A program made the position numbers and the translations under genes. Positions 45,785-57,359 of a DNA stretch of 64,000 bases are shown here, piece after piece (position 1 is the first letter of the stretch; each line of letters starts with the position of its first letter). The stretch comes from Orientallactaga sibirica (Eukaryota; Chordata; Mammalia; Rodentia; Dipodidae), in contig JAEOAD010000030.1 of assembly GCA_036365145.1 (NCBI GenBank), forward strand, positions 11,935,001 to 11,999,000. Direction: 5' to 3'. The notes beneath the pieces are model-generated. The model worked only from the letters and a program-made list of their open reading frames with translations. It did no database searches and was not told where the DNA came from.

Positions 45785-46117
45785 TAAAATATTCACTAAA
45801 GGTCTCCCTATGCAACCCAGGCCTGTCTTGAACTCTGTTTTTCAAATTTTTATTTGTTTATTTGAGAGAGACAGACAGATAGAGACAGACACGGAGACAG
45901 CGAGAATGGGCACTGCAGGGCCTCTAGTTGCTACAAACAAACTCCAAATGCATGGACCACCTTGTGCATCTGGCTTATGTGGGCCCTGGGGAATCAAACC
46001 TGGGTCCTTTGGCTTTGCAGGCAAGTGCCTTAAACACTAAGTATCCCTCCAGCCCCGACTTGAACTCTTGATCTTTCCTGCCTCAGTCTCATGAGTGCTG
46101 GCATTACAGGTGTTGCT
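45785..46117 (-). repeat. Old B1 split by a DIP-like SINE
   Basis: The B1 halves at 45790-45838 ('aaggtctccctatgcaaccc', 'ggcctgtcttgaactct') and 46059-46117 ('cttgaactcttgatctttcc', 'gagtgctggcattacagg') are separated by the SINE. cttgaactct occurs at both junctions as the target-site duplication. Confidence 0.8.
45839..46058 (-). repeat. DIP-like SINE, short form
   Basis: Reverse: tail 'tttttatttgtttatttgag', body 'gggcactgcagggcctctag', 'ctttgcaggcaagtgcctta', head ending 'tccctccagcccc'. Confidence 0.92.
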
Positions 46118-47322
46118 TTGCTAAAGAAAAAAAATGAATTCTGGATTCTTTTGTGATTTTGCTTAGCCAAGTCACCCTGTCTCTTCCATTAGATGTATTT
46201 GCTTGTTTGTTTTTAAATTTGGAAATGGTTTCTATTGTTCCATTAGTTCTACCCTACAAATCTGTATTCTTATTGAATTCTATAGATTCCTTTCTAATGT
46301 GTTCCTTTTAATTTCAACAGATGATGCTTTTGTAAGGGTTCTATCACCTGCAATTTGTAAAACCTGGAAGCAGCCAGAAGTTCTTCAATCTACTCAGTTA
46401 CTGCACATTTGAGATGTAGTGGGCTCATATTGTATACATCAATCCCTAGCTTGCCTGTCACCCATAATCCTCCAACCCAGCTACAGTGGCTTCCGTGGTA
46501 ATTTGCTGCAGGTATAAAATAGCAATGCATCTGCCACCCAACAGGCTGCTCTTCACCTCCCCTTGGGACTGGGCAAGGCCTCTGTCACGCCCAATGCAGT
46601 TGAACCATGTCAATTCTCTACCCAGGTCTGGCCCAACTCAAATCCCAGAGGTTTTATTTCCCCAGAGGCTACTCAGAGGACTCACATAGAAGAATCTAAC
46701 AGGTAGGGGAATTAACACTGACCACCAGACAGAAGAGATAAGGAAAAGACTTGAGAGGTCCTTCCATGTAGTTTTATCTCCATGGGCTCTGACAGCCACT
46801 CATGCTTCCTTGAGGCATTACTGCCAATTCTAATATATCAGCTTGCATTTTTTCTTTCCCTACTCTACTTTCAATTTACCTCACTTCTGTATCCTTGAAT
46901 TTCACACCCCTTACATCTCCCTTAAAGTATTGGCATGTAAGCTTTTTCTGTCTGTTTTAGGAACCTAGTTAAGCCCTAGAAACAGTAATAATGCAGATTT
47001 CACTGCTTGTACCTTGACATAGAACCCTCAAAATCTGATAGATTGACTAGAGATAAGACTCACTAGGGACACCTCATGTCCATACACAAACCTGGCTCTT
47101 GATTACCACATGGAACTAGTGGTGGAGTTTATATGATGTTCATTTGTCTTTTGATCAGATACCACTGTCCTCAACAGGGAACATTGGGCATCATTGTCAA
47201 CCTTCTTTGAGACTCTGAATCTTAAAAATCCTAGTGCTGTGTGATATTATTTTTCAAGCTCAAAGATAATACTCTTTATGTTATGCAAGCTGTCTTCAGA
47301 GCGATCCAGTAATGGTAGGATT
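46118..47322. other. Unique DNA
   Basis: No repeat family or exon recognised. The frames at 46203-46412 and 46486-46689 have no known domain. Confidence 0.45.
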
Positions 47323-47337
47323 AAAAAAATTGTCAGA

Positions 47338-47608
47338 GGGCTGAAGAGATGGCATAGCGGTTAAGGCGCCTGTCTGCTAAGCCTAAGAACCTGGTTCCAA
47401 TCTCCAGGTCCCACGTTTAGCCAGATGCAAAGTGACGCAAGGGCTCAATGCGCACTTGACCACAAGGGGGCGCACACATCTGGATTTCGTTCACAGCAGC
47501 TGAGAGACTGCTGGTGTGCCCATCTCTATCTGTCTCCTTCTCCTTCTCTGTCTGTCTCTCTCTGTGTCTCTCTCCAAAAATAAATAAAATAATTTTTTAA
47601 AATTTTTT
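47338..47608 (+). repeat. DIP-like SINE, long variant with CTCF-like core
   Basis: Head 'gggctgaagagatggcatag', then about 30 extra bases compared with the short form before 'ccacaagggggcgcac' (47460-47475), CT-rich tract and A/T-rich tail. Target duplication aaaaaattgtcaga at 47324-47337 and 47609-47622. Several intact CpGs suggest a relatively young copy. Confidence 0.93.
47460..47475 (+). promoter_or_regulatory. CTCF-like motif in SINE
   Basis: ccacaagggggcgcac matches the CTCF core CCASYAGRKGGCR at all but one position (A for Y at the fifth base). Binding is not shown by sequence alone. Confidence 0.4.
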
Positions 47609-47622
47609 AAAAAATTGTCAGA

Positions 47623-48500
47623 AAGATAATGAATCCAAAGATAAATATAAATGGCATACATGCATGCTAACCTAGATACAACCCTCTGATTTGATCTGCC
47701 CCTGACTCAAAGCAGAAAAGTGAGCACATAGAAGAGTAAGATGCTAGGAATTTCCAAGTGAATCTTTAGGCAGGACTAAAACATATACAGGATATCCTTC
47801 CGATGGGCAAGGCTAATTTTTCCCAAGATTCATGCCATTAATAGGGTTGTAGAGGCAATGACAGTGGTCTCAGGGGACTTTTCTGTAGCATTTATAACAT
47901 GTACATATACTGCAGACACCATTTCAGGAGAGAGCTATGGAAAATTGATTTTTCCCAAGGGACGAAGCATAAAGAGAGGCAAAAAGGGTAATGAGGCTTC
48001 TGGACTTCAGTGTTATGTACTCCTAATTTACTTATGGTGCTATAAGTTGTTTTCTGATTAATAAGATTTGCTTTTCAAATAGTTTCAAGCAAAGGATAGA
48101 TGCATAAAACTCTAAAATACAGATGAAAAGCCACACCACCATAAAATAAAAGATAGTTTGTACAAATTAAAATGTGGTATACTTTGGGTGTGAATAAAAT
48201 AGCACAAAAAATCTTATTACTGCCAAGAGCATTAGATGTTTGGCCTATTCCAAACAGGGCCTCAAAGAACCAGTCACTTTTTACCACATGACAATTAAGA
48301 GGGCATCACCTAAACAGAAGGCAATGAAATACATATATTAAGTAAGGTATAATCTTATGCCGTGCCTAAGTCATTTCTATGGCATCACTGGCAAGTGGAG
48401 AAGAGCAGCTCTCTGTGTACATGTCTAGCTGGGAGTCCATGCTTGTCAGTCATTTGTAACACAGCCTGCAGCCCACAACACAGGTGAAGGTATCCAGTAA
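47623..48500. other. Unique DNA
   Basis: No recognised repeat or exon. Confidence 0.45.
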
Positions 48501-48703
48501 TAAAGAGTAATAGAGGGCCAGGCAGGGTGGTGCACACCTTTAATCCCAGAAGAGGTAGGAGGCAGAGGTCAGAGAGTCACCAAGAGTTTGAGGCTGCCCT
48601 GAAACTACATAGTAAATTCCAGGTCAGCCTGGGATAGAGTGAGACCCTACTTTGAAAAAACAAAAACAAAAACAAAGACAAAACAAAACAAAGAGTTATA
48701 GAG
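48501..48703 (+). repeat. B1 SINE
   Basis: Forward B1 body 48515-48655 ('ggccaggcagggtggtgcac', 'gtaaattccaggtcagcc') with a (CAAAAA)n tail. aaagagtaatagag (left) and aaagagttatagag (right) are the target duplication. Confidence 0.9.
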
Positions 48704-48928
48704 AAATCCCTTGCTCTTTGGCTTGCTGGGAGAGCTAGAGTATTTTTTGGATTTAAAGGACCTATTTGTTTAAATCGTAATGTTTAGGTAGAGAAATAAA
48801 AGTCAAATCTTCTAATTTAATAGAAATACTCTGAGAAGAAAAGCCAACTTTTATAGATGCATGCCAAGGGATTAAGAACTTACTTGTTCATACACCCTTC
48901 CATACCAGATATAATCTAGCTAGATTTT
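48704..48928. other. Unique DNA
   Basis: No recognised feature. Confidence 0.4.
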
Positions 48929-49245
48929 TGGTGTGGTTTGTGTGTGTGGGGGGGATGCATGTGTGTATGTGCATTGAGGCCAGACAACTTGAGTTATTAT
49001 TGTTTATGTACCATCCACCTATATTTTTGGAGATTGGGTCTCTCACAGACCCGGAACCCCAATCTAGGCTATATTAGCTGGCTAGTGAGCCCCAGAGACT
49101 CTCCTGTCTCCACGTCTTCAGCGATGGGAATATAGGCTTGTGCTACTATGCCTGGCTTGACATTTAATATAGGATTTAGTGATCAAACTCAGGTCCTCAT
49201 GCTCACAAGGCAACCAGTTTATTGACTGAGCTATCTCCCCAGCTT
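48929..49245 (-). repeat. B4-type composite SINE
   Basis: Reverse B4: GT-rich start, 'cattgaggccagacaacttg', B1-like 'gattgggtctctcacagacc', 'gtgctactatgcctggct', and tRNA-like head 'gactgagctatctccccag'. Confidence 0.75.
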
Positions 49246-50638
49246 CTAGTGTGTTTTTGATATTTGTGTGTCTTGTATGGCCAACTATTTGTGTTTAAGA
49301 AGTTAACAAAACCACCTATCACATCTGAGCTGTGAAATCTGGTATTAATTTCCACCAGAGGGGCACAAAAACCTTTTAGTTGCATTGTCATCTTTTTTAT
49401 TTCCTGTCAAATTCAACTAGTTAGGAGAATAGAACATGTACTACACTTGAAAAAAAAAAAAAACACAGATTATCTGAAAATTATGATATACTGGCCTCCC
49501 TTTAGATACAACTCCATTTGTTTTTCTGGAATTTCTTCCTTTGCACACAGCCAGTCCTTCAAAGTTGATTAAAGTGATCAATGTATGCAATCTGTGTGTG
49601 TGTGCACATTCCTATTCAGCCATTCTGCCACTTGTCTCTATTGTCAAGTACTTGTTTCCAAGATTAATGTGATAAAATCTGACTGGAAGATATTCACTGA
49701 ACCAATCTTTACAGCTGACTCTTACCACATGAGATCCATAGACTGACTCTTATCATGTAAGTAGTAGGGCTGAGGGGAAGCTCCTAACTCAGTGTGGATG
49801 CAGGTGTTAGAAGCAAGGGGCAGGGAGAGGGAGGACAGTTAGACCTCTTGAGCAATATGAGGCGTGAGTTATGCTTTACAGGACCAGTGGGCATCAGGAG
49901 GAGAGTTCAGGAAGCGGGACAGCAAAGTGGGTGAGATGAAGAAAGGCAGAAGTGAGGAAATGTGTGGAGTGCACAGAGCTGCTGGAGAACTAAGGTCAAA
50001 ACTCCAGGCCTTTCTTCTCGGCAATGGAGCTTGAACTTAACCTTCTAAGTGATGACAAACATTGAGGTCTCTTGATCTGGGGAACAACAGAATTATATTT
50101 TAGGAAAATTATTTTAAGAAAACAAGGCTGAAGAAGAGACTGTCAATTAGGTTACAAAACACAACAGCCTAAATGGAGGTGGAGGTGGGAGGAGTTAGAG
50201 GAAAAAAGATAGTATTTTAATTTTCTCTCTCCCCTCTCTCTCCTCTCTTTTCTTTTCTAATCTACATCCTCTTCCTTTCTCAAAGATGGCTGAGGTCCTG
50301 GTCCTGTATTTTCCAAGAGAATCTGATGTGAGGCGTCTCCCCTGAGAGGTACTCATAAGAGACCAGAAGACAAAAGGACAGGAAACCTGTACTTATTCAG
50401 CAATGACGAGTTATGACCGTGGGTAATGACATGGTAAAATGAGTTTGTGCCAGGAGTTGCTGTGTGACCCACTGGGAATCTTTGAGGTTGTAGATAGCTG
50501 AGATCTTTAGCAGAGTTTCCAAAGGATTCCTGCCATTTATCTCCCTATCCAGTAGCGATGGCATCCAAGGGCTTTACTTCTGTAGTGCTTCTAATTTATT
50601 GTATAATTTCCTGTTTTTATTAAGTCCCTTCCTTATTT
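49246..50638. other. Unique or ancient-repeat DNA
   Basis: 49990-50180 ('ggaaaattattttaagaaaa', 'gtcaattaggttacaaaac') resembles a common ancient mammalian repeat I cannot name. A CT-rich tract lies at 50224-50280. No exon recognised. Confidence 0.4.
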
Positions 50639-50917
50639 AAAAATCTAATATGGGGCTGGAGAGATGGCTTAGTGGTTAAGGCACCCATCTGCAAAGCCTA
50701 AGAACATCAGTTGGATTCTCCAGGTCCCATGTTTAGCCAGACACAAAAAATGATGCAAGGGTGCAATGCTGCACTTGCCCACAAGGGGGCACATGCATCT
50801 GGAGTTCTTCACAGTGCCTGAGAGGCTGTTGGTGCGTCCATTCTCTCTCTGTGTCTCTCAAAAAAAAAAAAAAAAAAAAAAAAAAGAAAGAAAGAAAGAA
50901 AGAAAAATCTAATATGG
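50639..50917 (+). repeat. DIP-like SINE, long variant, inserted in an ID
   Basis: Body 50654-50902 ('ggggctggagagatggctta', CTCF-like ccacaagggggcac at 50779-50792) with A-run and (GAAA)n tail. The 15-nt duplication aaaaatctaatatgg is exact at 50639-50653 and 50903-50917. Confidence 0.94.
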
Positions 50918-51060
50918 AGCTCAGTGGTAGACTGCTTGCCTAGGTCCTGTGCTTGTAAGGGTCTTGAGTTTGATCACCAGTACCACAAAAAAAAAAAAAA
51001 AAAAAAAAAAAGAAGAAAGAAGAAGAAAGAAAGTAGGGAAGGAGAGAAGGAGAAAGAAAT
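50910..51060 (+). repeat. ID SINE with long A-rich tail
   Basis: 'atatggagctcagtggtaga', 'ctgcttgcctaggtcctg', 'gagtttgatcaccagtacca' is a forward ID, followed by an A run and imperfect (GAA)n to about 51060. Confidence 0.85.
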
Positions 51061-51178
51061 TAAAAGAGAAAACCATGTAGATTGCATATTAAACATATGC
51101 ATCATATAACCCCATCTTGGGCCAATGAAACTAGCATCTCCAAGAAAGGTCAAGGAACCTGTAAATCTATCATTTGAT
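51061..51178. other. Unique DNA
   Basis: Short spacer between ID elements; nothing recognised. Confidence 0.4.
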
Positions 51179-51248
51179 CTGGGGGTGTGGCTTATTTGAA
51201 AAGTGCCTATCTAGCCTTTGTGAGGACCCAGGATCAATCCTTAACACA

Positions 51249-51291
<43 letters not shown>
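51179..51291 (+). repeat. ID SINE with (AC)n tail
   Basis: 'tctgggggtgtggcttattt', 'gtgaggacccaggatcaatc', then (AC)n at 51249-51291. Confidence 0.75.
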
Positions 51292-51439
51292 ATCTCAAGT
51301 GCTTTTCATTTTATTGACCAAACGCTGCTGGAACCAGATGATATTCACTTCTCAGATTCAATGATAAAGTGGGTGGTAATTGGAACATTCATTTTATTCA
51401 GCATCCATTATTTCTTACACAATCTACTATGTATCCATG
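51292..51439. other. Unique DNA
   Basis: Nothing recognised. Confidence 0.35.
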
Positions 51440-51700
51440 CTTCTAGAATAGGACTCAGAGATAAATTACTATGATGATAATGCCAACATTCCTGCCTCAA
51501 AGGGCTTGCTGTCTAGAGGAAGCAATAAATGCACAAAAAAACCCCAATAATTGAACAATGTCATTTCAGTGGTAGTATCAGGAAGAAAATAGCAGAAAAT
51601 CATAGGAAAGAAAATATGCAAGTGGTAGTGTGGCTAACAGACTGAACAGGGAGGAAAAAGCATGGAGGAGGTCATAATTGAGCCTAAACAACCTACAAAT
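51440..51700 (-). repeat. L2 LINE relic
   Basis: Antisense L2 3' layout: 'acattcctgcctcaaagg', 'gcttgctgtctagaggaag', 'aataaatgcac', 'gaggaggtcataattgagcc'. Confidence 0.5.
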
Positions 51701-51908
51701 CCATAAAGTATTAGTGATGAAAAGATCTATTTCTGCTATAAAACTTGGTTGTCCCAAGAAAGACAATAGAGGCCCATGCTGATAGAGCATGACACACAAG
51801 CAAAGAAGTGTTAGGAGGAGATCCTCAAGGTCAGATGAAAGTCACATCTGTAAGAAGCTCGGAATAAAACATTTAACCAAGCAGCAATGTAATCAGATTC
51901 ATATTTTT

Positions 51909-52158
51909 AAAAAAATAACAGAGGCTGAAGGGATGACTCAGCAGTTAAAGAGGTTGCCTGCAAGCCCTAACAACCTGAGCTCAGTTCCCAAGTACCCATG
52001 TGAAATCAGATACACAAAGTGGGGATGCATCTGGAGTTCATTTGTACTGGCTAGAGGCCCTGGTGTACCCATTAGTTCTCCCTCTTTCTGTTTCCCTTCT
52101 CTCTGTGTCTCTATGCTGGCAAATAAAAATTTTTTAATGAAAAAAATAAAATAACAGA
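51909..52158 (+). repeat. DIP-like SINE, short form
   Basis: Body 51923-52143 ('ggctgaagggatgactcagc', 'tctggagttcatttgtactg', CT tract, A/T tail). Flanks aaaaaataacagag and aaaataacagag are the target duplication. Confidence 0.9.
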
Positions 52159-52225
52159 GAAACAAGCTTATGAAAGCAAAATGAAAAAGGTATTAATGAT
52201 GTTACCATTTTAATTAATTATTAAA

Positions 52226-52479
52226 AATATTAAACTTGGGACTGGAAAAACGGCTTAGTGGTTAAGGTACTTGCCTGCAAAGCCAAAGGACCCAGGTTCA
52301 ATTCCCCAGGACCCACGTAAACCAGATGTACAAGGGGGCACATGCATCTGGAGTTCGTTTGCAGTGGCTGGTGGCCCTGGTGCACCCATTCTTTCTCTCT
52401 ACCTGCATATTTCTCTCTCTCTCTCTCTTTCTTTCTCTCTCTCTCCCCCTCTCTTAAATAAATAAAAAGGGAATATTAA
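52226..52479 (+). repeat. DIP-like SINE, short form
   Basis: A box-like cggcttagtgg at 52251-52261 and B box ggttcaattcc at 52295-52305. Body to 52470 with a CT-rich tract and (aaat)n. Flanks aatattaaa on both sides. Confidence 0.93.
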
Positions 52480-52492
52480 AAAAAATGTTAAA

Positions 52493-52655
52493 GCCGGGCG
52501 TGGTGGTGCACACCTTTAATCCCAGCATTCGGGAGGCAGAGGTAGGAGGATCGCCTTGAGTTCGAGGCCACCCTGAGACTACATAGTGAATTCCAGGTCA
52601 GCCTGGGCCAGAGTGACACTACCTCGAAAAACAAAAACAACAACAAAAACAAAAG
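52493..52655 (+). repeat. B1 SINE, youngest in window
   Basis: Forward, beginning 'gccgggcgtggtggtgcaca' and keeping most CpGs (ccgggcg, ttcggg, atcgcc, ttcgag, ctcgaaa). Little mutational decay implies recent insertion. Confidence 0.95.
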
Positions 52656-52946
52656 GTAAATTTGATATGCCTCTAGAACATGCAGATGATATATAATTAG
52701 AGAAATGAATCTTCTGAGAAAGGTCTGGGATTTAATAGGGAATGAAAAGTCTGTATTCAGGTAACATTTGATACTTCATGATTATATGTGATAGTAAGGA
52801 GTAGAAGGAGCAGAGAACATGATTAGGGTGACTTTGTGAAACATTTACCTCTATATGGATAGCTAGAGGAAGAGGCCTCAATAAGGAGGAAGATTTAAAT
52901 AAAATCTAGAATATGGTTTCACAAGAGTTTTTCAGGAAAGGAAAGT
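52656..52946. other. Unique DNA, part L2-like
   Basis: 52850-52905 ('gaagaggcctcaataaggag', 'aagatttaaataaaatct') resembles antisense L2; otherwise unassigned. Confidence 0.35.
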
Positions 52947-53518
52947 ATATTCAACAAATTCTCATTGCTAGGGCAAAATACCTGACAAACATCAGTTTAA
53001 GGGAGGAAGGGTTTATTTCAGCTTATAGTTCCAAATTACAGTCTATCATAACAAGGAAGGCATGGTGGCAGGACTGGCCACATTCCGTCCAACAGTGAGG
53101 ATGCAGAGCAGAGTAAGGCTGAATGCTCAGCTAGCTCTCTATCTTTTATTCCCAAATATTTATTTATCTATTTGCAAGGAGCGAGAGAGAGAGGTAGAAA
53201 GAGATACAGGCAAGACAGACAAAGAGATTGTGTGGGCCTGGGCCTCCAGTGACTGTGAATGAACTCCAGATGCCTGTGCCACTTTGTGCATCTGACTTTA
53301 ATTGAACCTGGGTCATTAGCCTTTGCAGGTAAGTGTCTTAAATGCTGAGCCATCTCTCGAGCCTCATAACTCTCTTTCTGCAAAGTCCAGCAATCTATGG
53401 TGTAATAGTTAACCTCAACTAGCCTAATTTAGAAAATCCCTCAAAGTCATGACCAGAGATTTTTTTCCATGGTAATTCTAAGTCTTATCAATCTGAAAAC
53501 CAGAGATTAACCATTACA
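52947..53518 (-). mobile_element. ERVL-type (MLT2-like) LTR, split by SINE
   Basis: On the minus strand it starts 'tgtaatggttaatctctggt'. It contains 'aagctgaaataaacccttcc' (poly(A) signal) and ends near 'caggtattttgccctagc'. A DIP-like SINE at 53153-53364 interrupts it. Confidence 0.65.
53153..53364 (-). repeat. DIP-like SINE, short form, in LTR
   Basis: Reverse: 'aatatttatttatctatttg', 'gggcctgggcctccagtgac', 'ctttgcaggtaagtgtctta', head 'ctgagccatctctcgagcc'. Confidence 0.9.
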
Positions 53519-54879
53519 GAAAGTAAAATAGCAGTTAAACAGTACTGAGGTCTGAAACAAGGAAAATGCATCCACTTTACAACCTTTATTCATTATTGTT
53601 TTAGATATTTTCAGCAGAACAATAAGGCAAGGAAAAGAAATAATAGACATATAGGTATGGTAAGAAGAACTGTAATTGTCTCTATACAGAAAAGACAAAC
53701 CTATTTACATAGGTAATATCAAAGAACATGCAAGAAAGCTACTAAAACTAATAAACATATTTAGCAAGTTTCCAGGATATAAACATACAGAAACCTACAC
53801 ACTTACTAAACATATTTATTAGTTTCAGAATGAGTTGGCTTCTGCAGAGCCCTCCATTAATCAAGTTCAATGCCATGTGTCCTTTCCCTCTAGGCTTGTA
53901 ATTCAAACCCAGAAAGATTTGAGGGAAATGACACAGGGAAGATGTTTGTGGGAAAATGACTCAGAATCTCTAAGGGTATTTATGTTCGATAATTCTTATT
54001 TATAATATCTAATTTAGAAAGAAAAATACATTTTAAATAAAATATAGGAAATGTTAAAACTCTTTTTACAGTATGATGAGGACATTCAGAAAAAAAAAAG
54101 TGACTCGCTTTGGTATGATAAGAACAACCATGTAGATGCATTAAACAATTAAAGCTTATCCCATGAACTTAAATAGATCTCATGCTTAATAATAGGTGCA
54201 ATATCAATATTATTTAAATTCTTCTTAACACCCCATACTTGTGTTTTAATTAACAATAAATAATTTTTTTTAAGATTTAAAAATATCTAATTTGCTAATT
54301 CTACCTACTGTGTAAAGGCTGAAGTGAGACACTTGCTTTGTAATGTGGGGAAGTGATCTGAACTGGTTTTCCTTTGAAAACACTTTCAGTTTCTTTTGGA
54401 TTGATACACCAATATCTCATTCTGCCCCATGTGAAGGTGGCTGCCGAGTGTCCAAATGCTGGTACCATAAAATCAAGCCCACACAAGCATCATGGCTGAC
54501 AATTACAGCTCAGAATTCATTCTGGAAGGCTCTGGGTTCCCTGGGTTTTTCCCTGCAGATAGATCTCCCCTCCTCCACTGCAGCAAGTCCTAGCCAGACC
54601 TTGAATATGGCATGTGGCACATGGCACATTCCCGTCCACCCTGAGGCCCCTCCCTGGCAGCAACAATTATAGTAACCTTGACTCTGTAAGGAATGTGACA
54701 ACTTAAATCCCACAGACTACTTAGCAAGGAGTGATTCCAGACCCCTAACTTGTATCTTTGGGCCTTGGAATGATGACTAACTTGTGGAAGCTTTGGGCTT
54801 CCATCTGAAGAGATTTGTTCATGAGGAAGAAACTGACTTCATAAACAAGGAGTGAAATTTCTCAGATCTTTCTCTTTTT
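53519..54879. other. Unique DNA
   Basis: 54330-54700 is more GC-balanced and repeat-free, with frames open on both strands (54343-54672 plus, 54301-54486 and 54510-54713 minus), none recognisable. It could be a conserved noncoding element. Confidence 0.4.
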
Positions 54880-54935
54880 TTAGTGCTGAGGATCCACCCG
54901 AGGGTGTTATGCATGCTAGGTAAGTCCTCTGCTAT
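54880..54935 (-). repeat. ID SINE fragment
   Basis: 'gtgctgaggatccacccgag', 'atgcatgctaggtaagtcct' is the 3' half of a reverse ID. Confidence 0.55.
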
Positions 54936-55599
54936 TATTTTTGGTGGCTATTCTCATCCAAGAGCAAATGCCAAGTCTTTCATATGAGTGCTAACTAGAT
55001 TTTTGGCATCTGACAACTTACCACATTCATGCCAAGACATATGACTAGACTGGCATGTAATCTGGGATCCACACACTCCAAAAAATTAAAAACCCTCAAA
55101 TTCATTCCTAAGGCATACTTTGTTAATGAGTAGTCTGAAGCATTTGATAAAATTTAGAGACACCCCAGGAATAATGCTTTGAGATCCAGGTTTTGATACC
55201 CCCAAAGTCTAAATGGAATAGAGGTAGAGGATGTAGTTAATGATCATTTTTTTTCTTAGGGCCTTAGGTGGTTTAGGTCAAGTATATAATGGTCACCATG
55301 TTAATTCAGGGCTTTAAAGACATTATGAAGGAAGGTCTGTGGTATGTGGGTAAACAGCCTACAAGAATTCCTGAATAGCTTTTACCACAAAACCCTTCAT
55401 ATCATGGAATAAAAAGAGAAATGGAAGTGGTTGGATATAAATGGTGATTTTAACCTCATGAAATTCTATCATGAACAACTTAAATTTTGCTTTGGCATTT
55501 TTTTTTTCATATCAATGACTGCTGTGACTCTGCAATTTTGAATCCAAAAAAAAAAAAAATCAAATTGAATGAAGTGGGAAATTCATAAGGAAACAAATG
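54936..55599. other. Unique DNA
   Basis: Nothing recognised. Confidence 0.4.
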
Positions 55600-56095
55600 A
55601 ATGAAAAGTAAACTTAAGATTTGGAGGGGGGGACCAGGTTTTCTTTTGTTCTTTTTGTCCCTCCCCCACACTCTTACCCTCCCCTCCCACCCCTCCATCC
55701 CTATTGTCCAGTCCTTGAGATGTTTATTAGGTGTGTCAGCATCTCAGGAAAATCACCTGGTACCAGCATAAGGGTGAAGGAGATAGACACAGAGAACACT
55801 CAACTCCTATCAAATCAGATATCCAGAGACACAGAGACTCCCAAGACCTCATCACTGAAATAGACCTAAAATGAGCCCAACATGGCTCAGGGAAATTCGG
55901 GGAAGAGGGGGCAGAAAGATTGTTAGAGCCATGAGTTGGGTCATTATGCATAGAGACATTGCCTCTCCCACATAACTGAAGGCTACCCCCACAAAGCAAG
56001 ACCCACAATATCCAGCAGGGGATGACAGGGTGAAGGCTAAAGATGGTACCATCATGGCTGTATACAAACTATATACATAACTAATTTAAAAAAGT
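55600..56095. repeat. Possible unclassified retroposon 3' region
   Basis: A GC-richer segment with a pyrimidine stretch (55640-55710), purine-rich runs and an A-rich right end 'taatttaaaaaagttaaa'. The texture is that of an L1 or ERV 3' end rather than unique DNA, but I cannot assign it. Overlapping frames on both strands are not recognised. Confidence 0.3.
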
Positions 56096-56096
56096 T

Positions 56097-56228
56097 AAAA
56101 AAATTTTGAGGTAGGCTTTTACTGTAACCTAGGTTGACCTTGAACTCACTCTGTAGCCTCAGATTGGCTCAAGCTGAGGTGATCCACTTTCCTCAGGCCC
56201 TCCCCAAAGTTCTAGGATTATAGGTACG
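56097..56228 (-). repeat. B1 SINE, old
   Basis: Reverse: 'ttttgaggtaggcttttact', 'gaccttgaactcactctgta', 'ttctaggattataggtacg'. Confidence 0.78.
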
Positions 56229-56679
56229 AAAAGCAAACTTTAAAAATTGAGAAAAACTGTCACATAAATGAAGATTCTTGTTATTCATCATTAAATTTTC
56301 AATGTCTTTTAGAGAAGTTCATTTCTTGATCAAGAATGTTTCTTCGGCCAATTAAGTCTGCTGGGTGTGGTTCTAAGCTTCAATTCAACAACTAATATAT
56401 CCTATTATTTTTCAAATTGCTTGGGTTGGTTTTAGATATAGTAACAGCAATAGAGTAAAATATCTTCTGTAGCACTTTTACCATTGTGGCTAACTGCTAT
56501 CAAAGTACACACTGGCACGTTCTGTTATACAGACCTGGTCACTGCTGGCTGGTCTAGAGAGGATTAGTTGGTTTGGGACAAGCTTCTAATCACAAGAACA
56601 ATAGTGAAACTGTCTCTTAAACTGCTGACCCTCAAGAAGGAGATCACTGATGTCTTGGGATCTTGCTAGATTAAGAATC
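56229..56679. other. Unique DNA
   Basis: Nothing recognised. Confidence 0.4.
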
Positions 56680-57047
56680 TGTTAGTAACTTTCCTTCTCT
56701 GTGAATACCTGACAAGAAGCAGTTTAAGAGAGGAAGGGATTATTTTGACCTACAGTTCCTGGGGATATGGTCAGCCATGGAAGGGTTGGCATGGCAGCAG
56801 GAGCAGGAGGCAGCTGGTCACATGGTATTCACAATCAGGAAGTGTTGAATTCTGGTGCTCAGCTCACTTTCTCTTTCTTATTCAGTTCAGGATTTCAGCT
56901 CATAGAATGGTGCTACCCACAGTTAGGGTTGCATCTTCCCACCTCAATTAGGCTGACCTATAAACTTTTTTCACAAACATGCCCAAAGATTTGTTTCCAT
57001 GGATCTTCTAAATCCCATCAAATTGACAAACCTGATTAACTACCACA
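56680..57047 (-). mobile_element. ERVL-type (MLT2-like) solo LTR
   Basis: On the minus strand it starts 'tgtggtagttaatcaggttt' and 'gtcaatttgatgggatttag', with 'tcaaaataatcccttcc' in the poly(A) region, ending 'ggaaagttactaaca'. It is the most complete copy of this family here. Confidence 0.65.
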
Positions 57048-57359
57048 GACCCTACCAGTCAGCAGAGCAGCTCCTTCCTGCTTGGAGTCTTGCAAAGGTC
57101 TTCCATCTGGGCACACTCTTGTTGCTGTTCCAGAGGATAGGCACTAGACAGGGATCTGCTTAAGGTACACCAAGCCCATGTGAATTCTGGCTTGAGATTT
57201 TTGTAAGACTTAGCCCATTGCATATGTGAGGTTCAATTGACAAAAAGATAGTTCATAAATTCAAAGTGAAATTCTGAATCAGTGCTCAAACTGATTGGGT
57301 TAAATCATCACTTTCCTCTTCCCCTTAAATACATATATATGAGACTCTAACTATGAAAC
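57048..57359. other. Unique DNA
   Basis: Nothing recognised. Confidence 0.4.
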
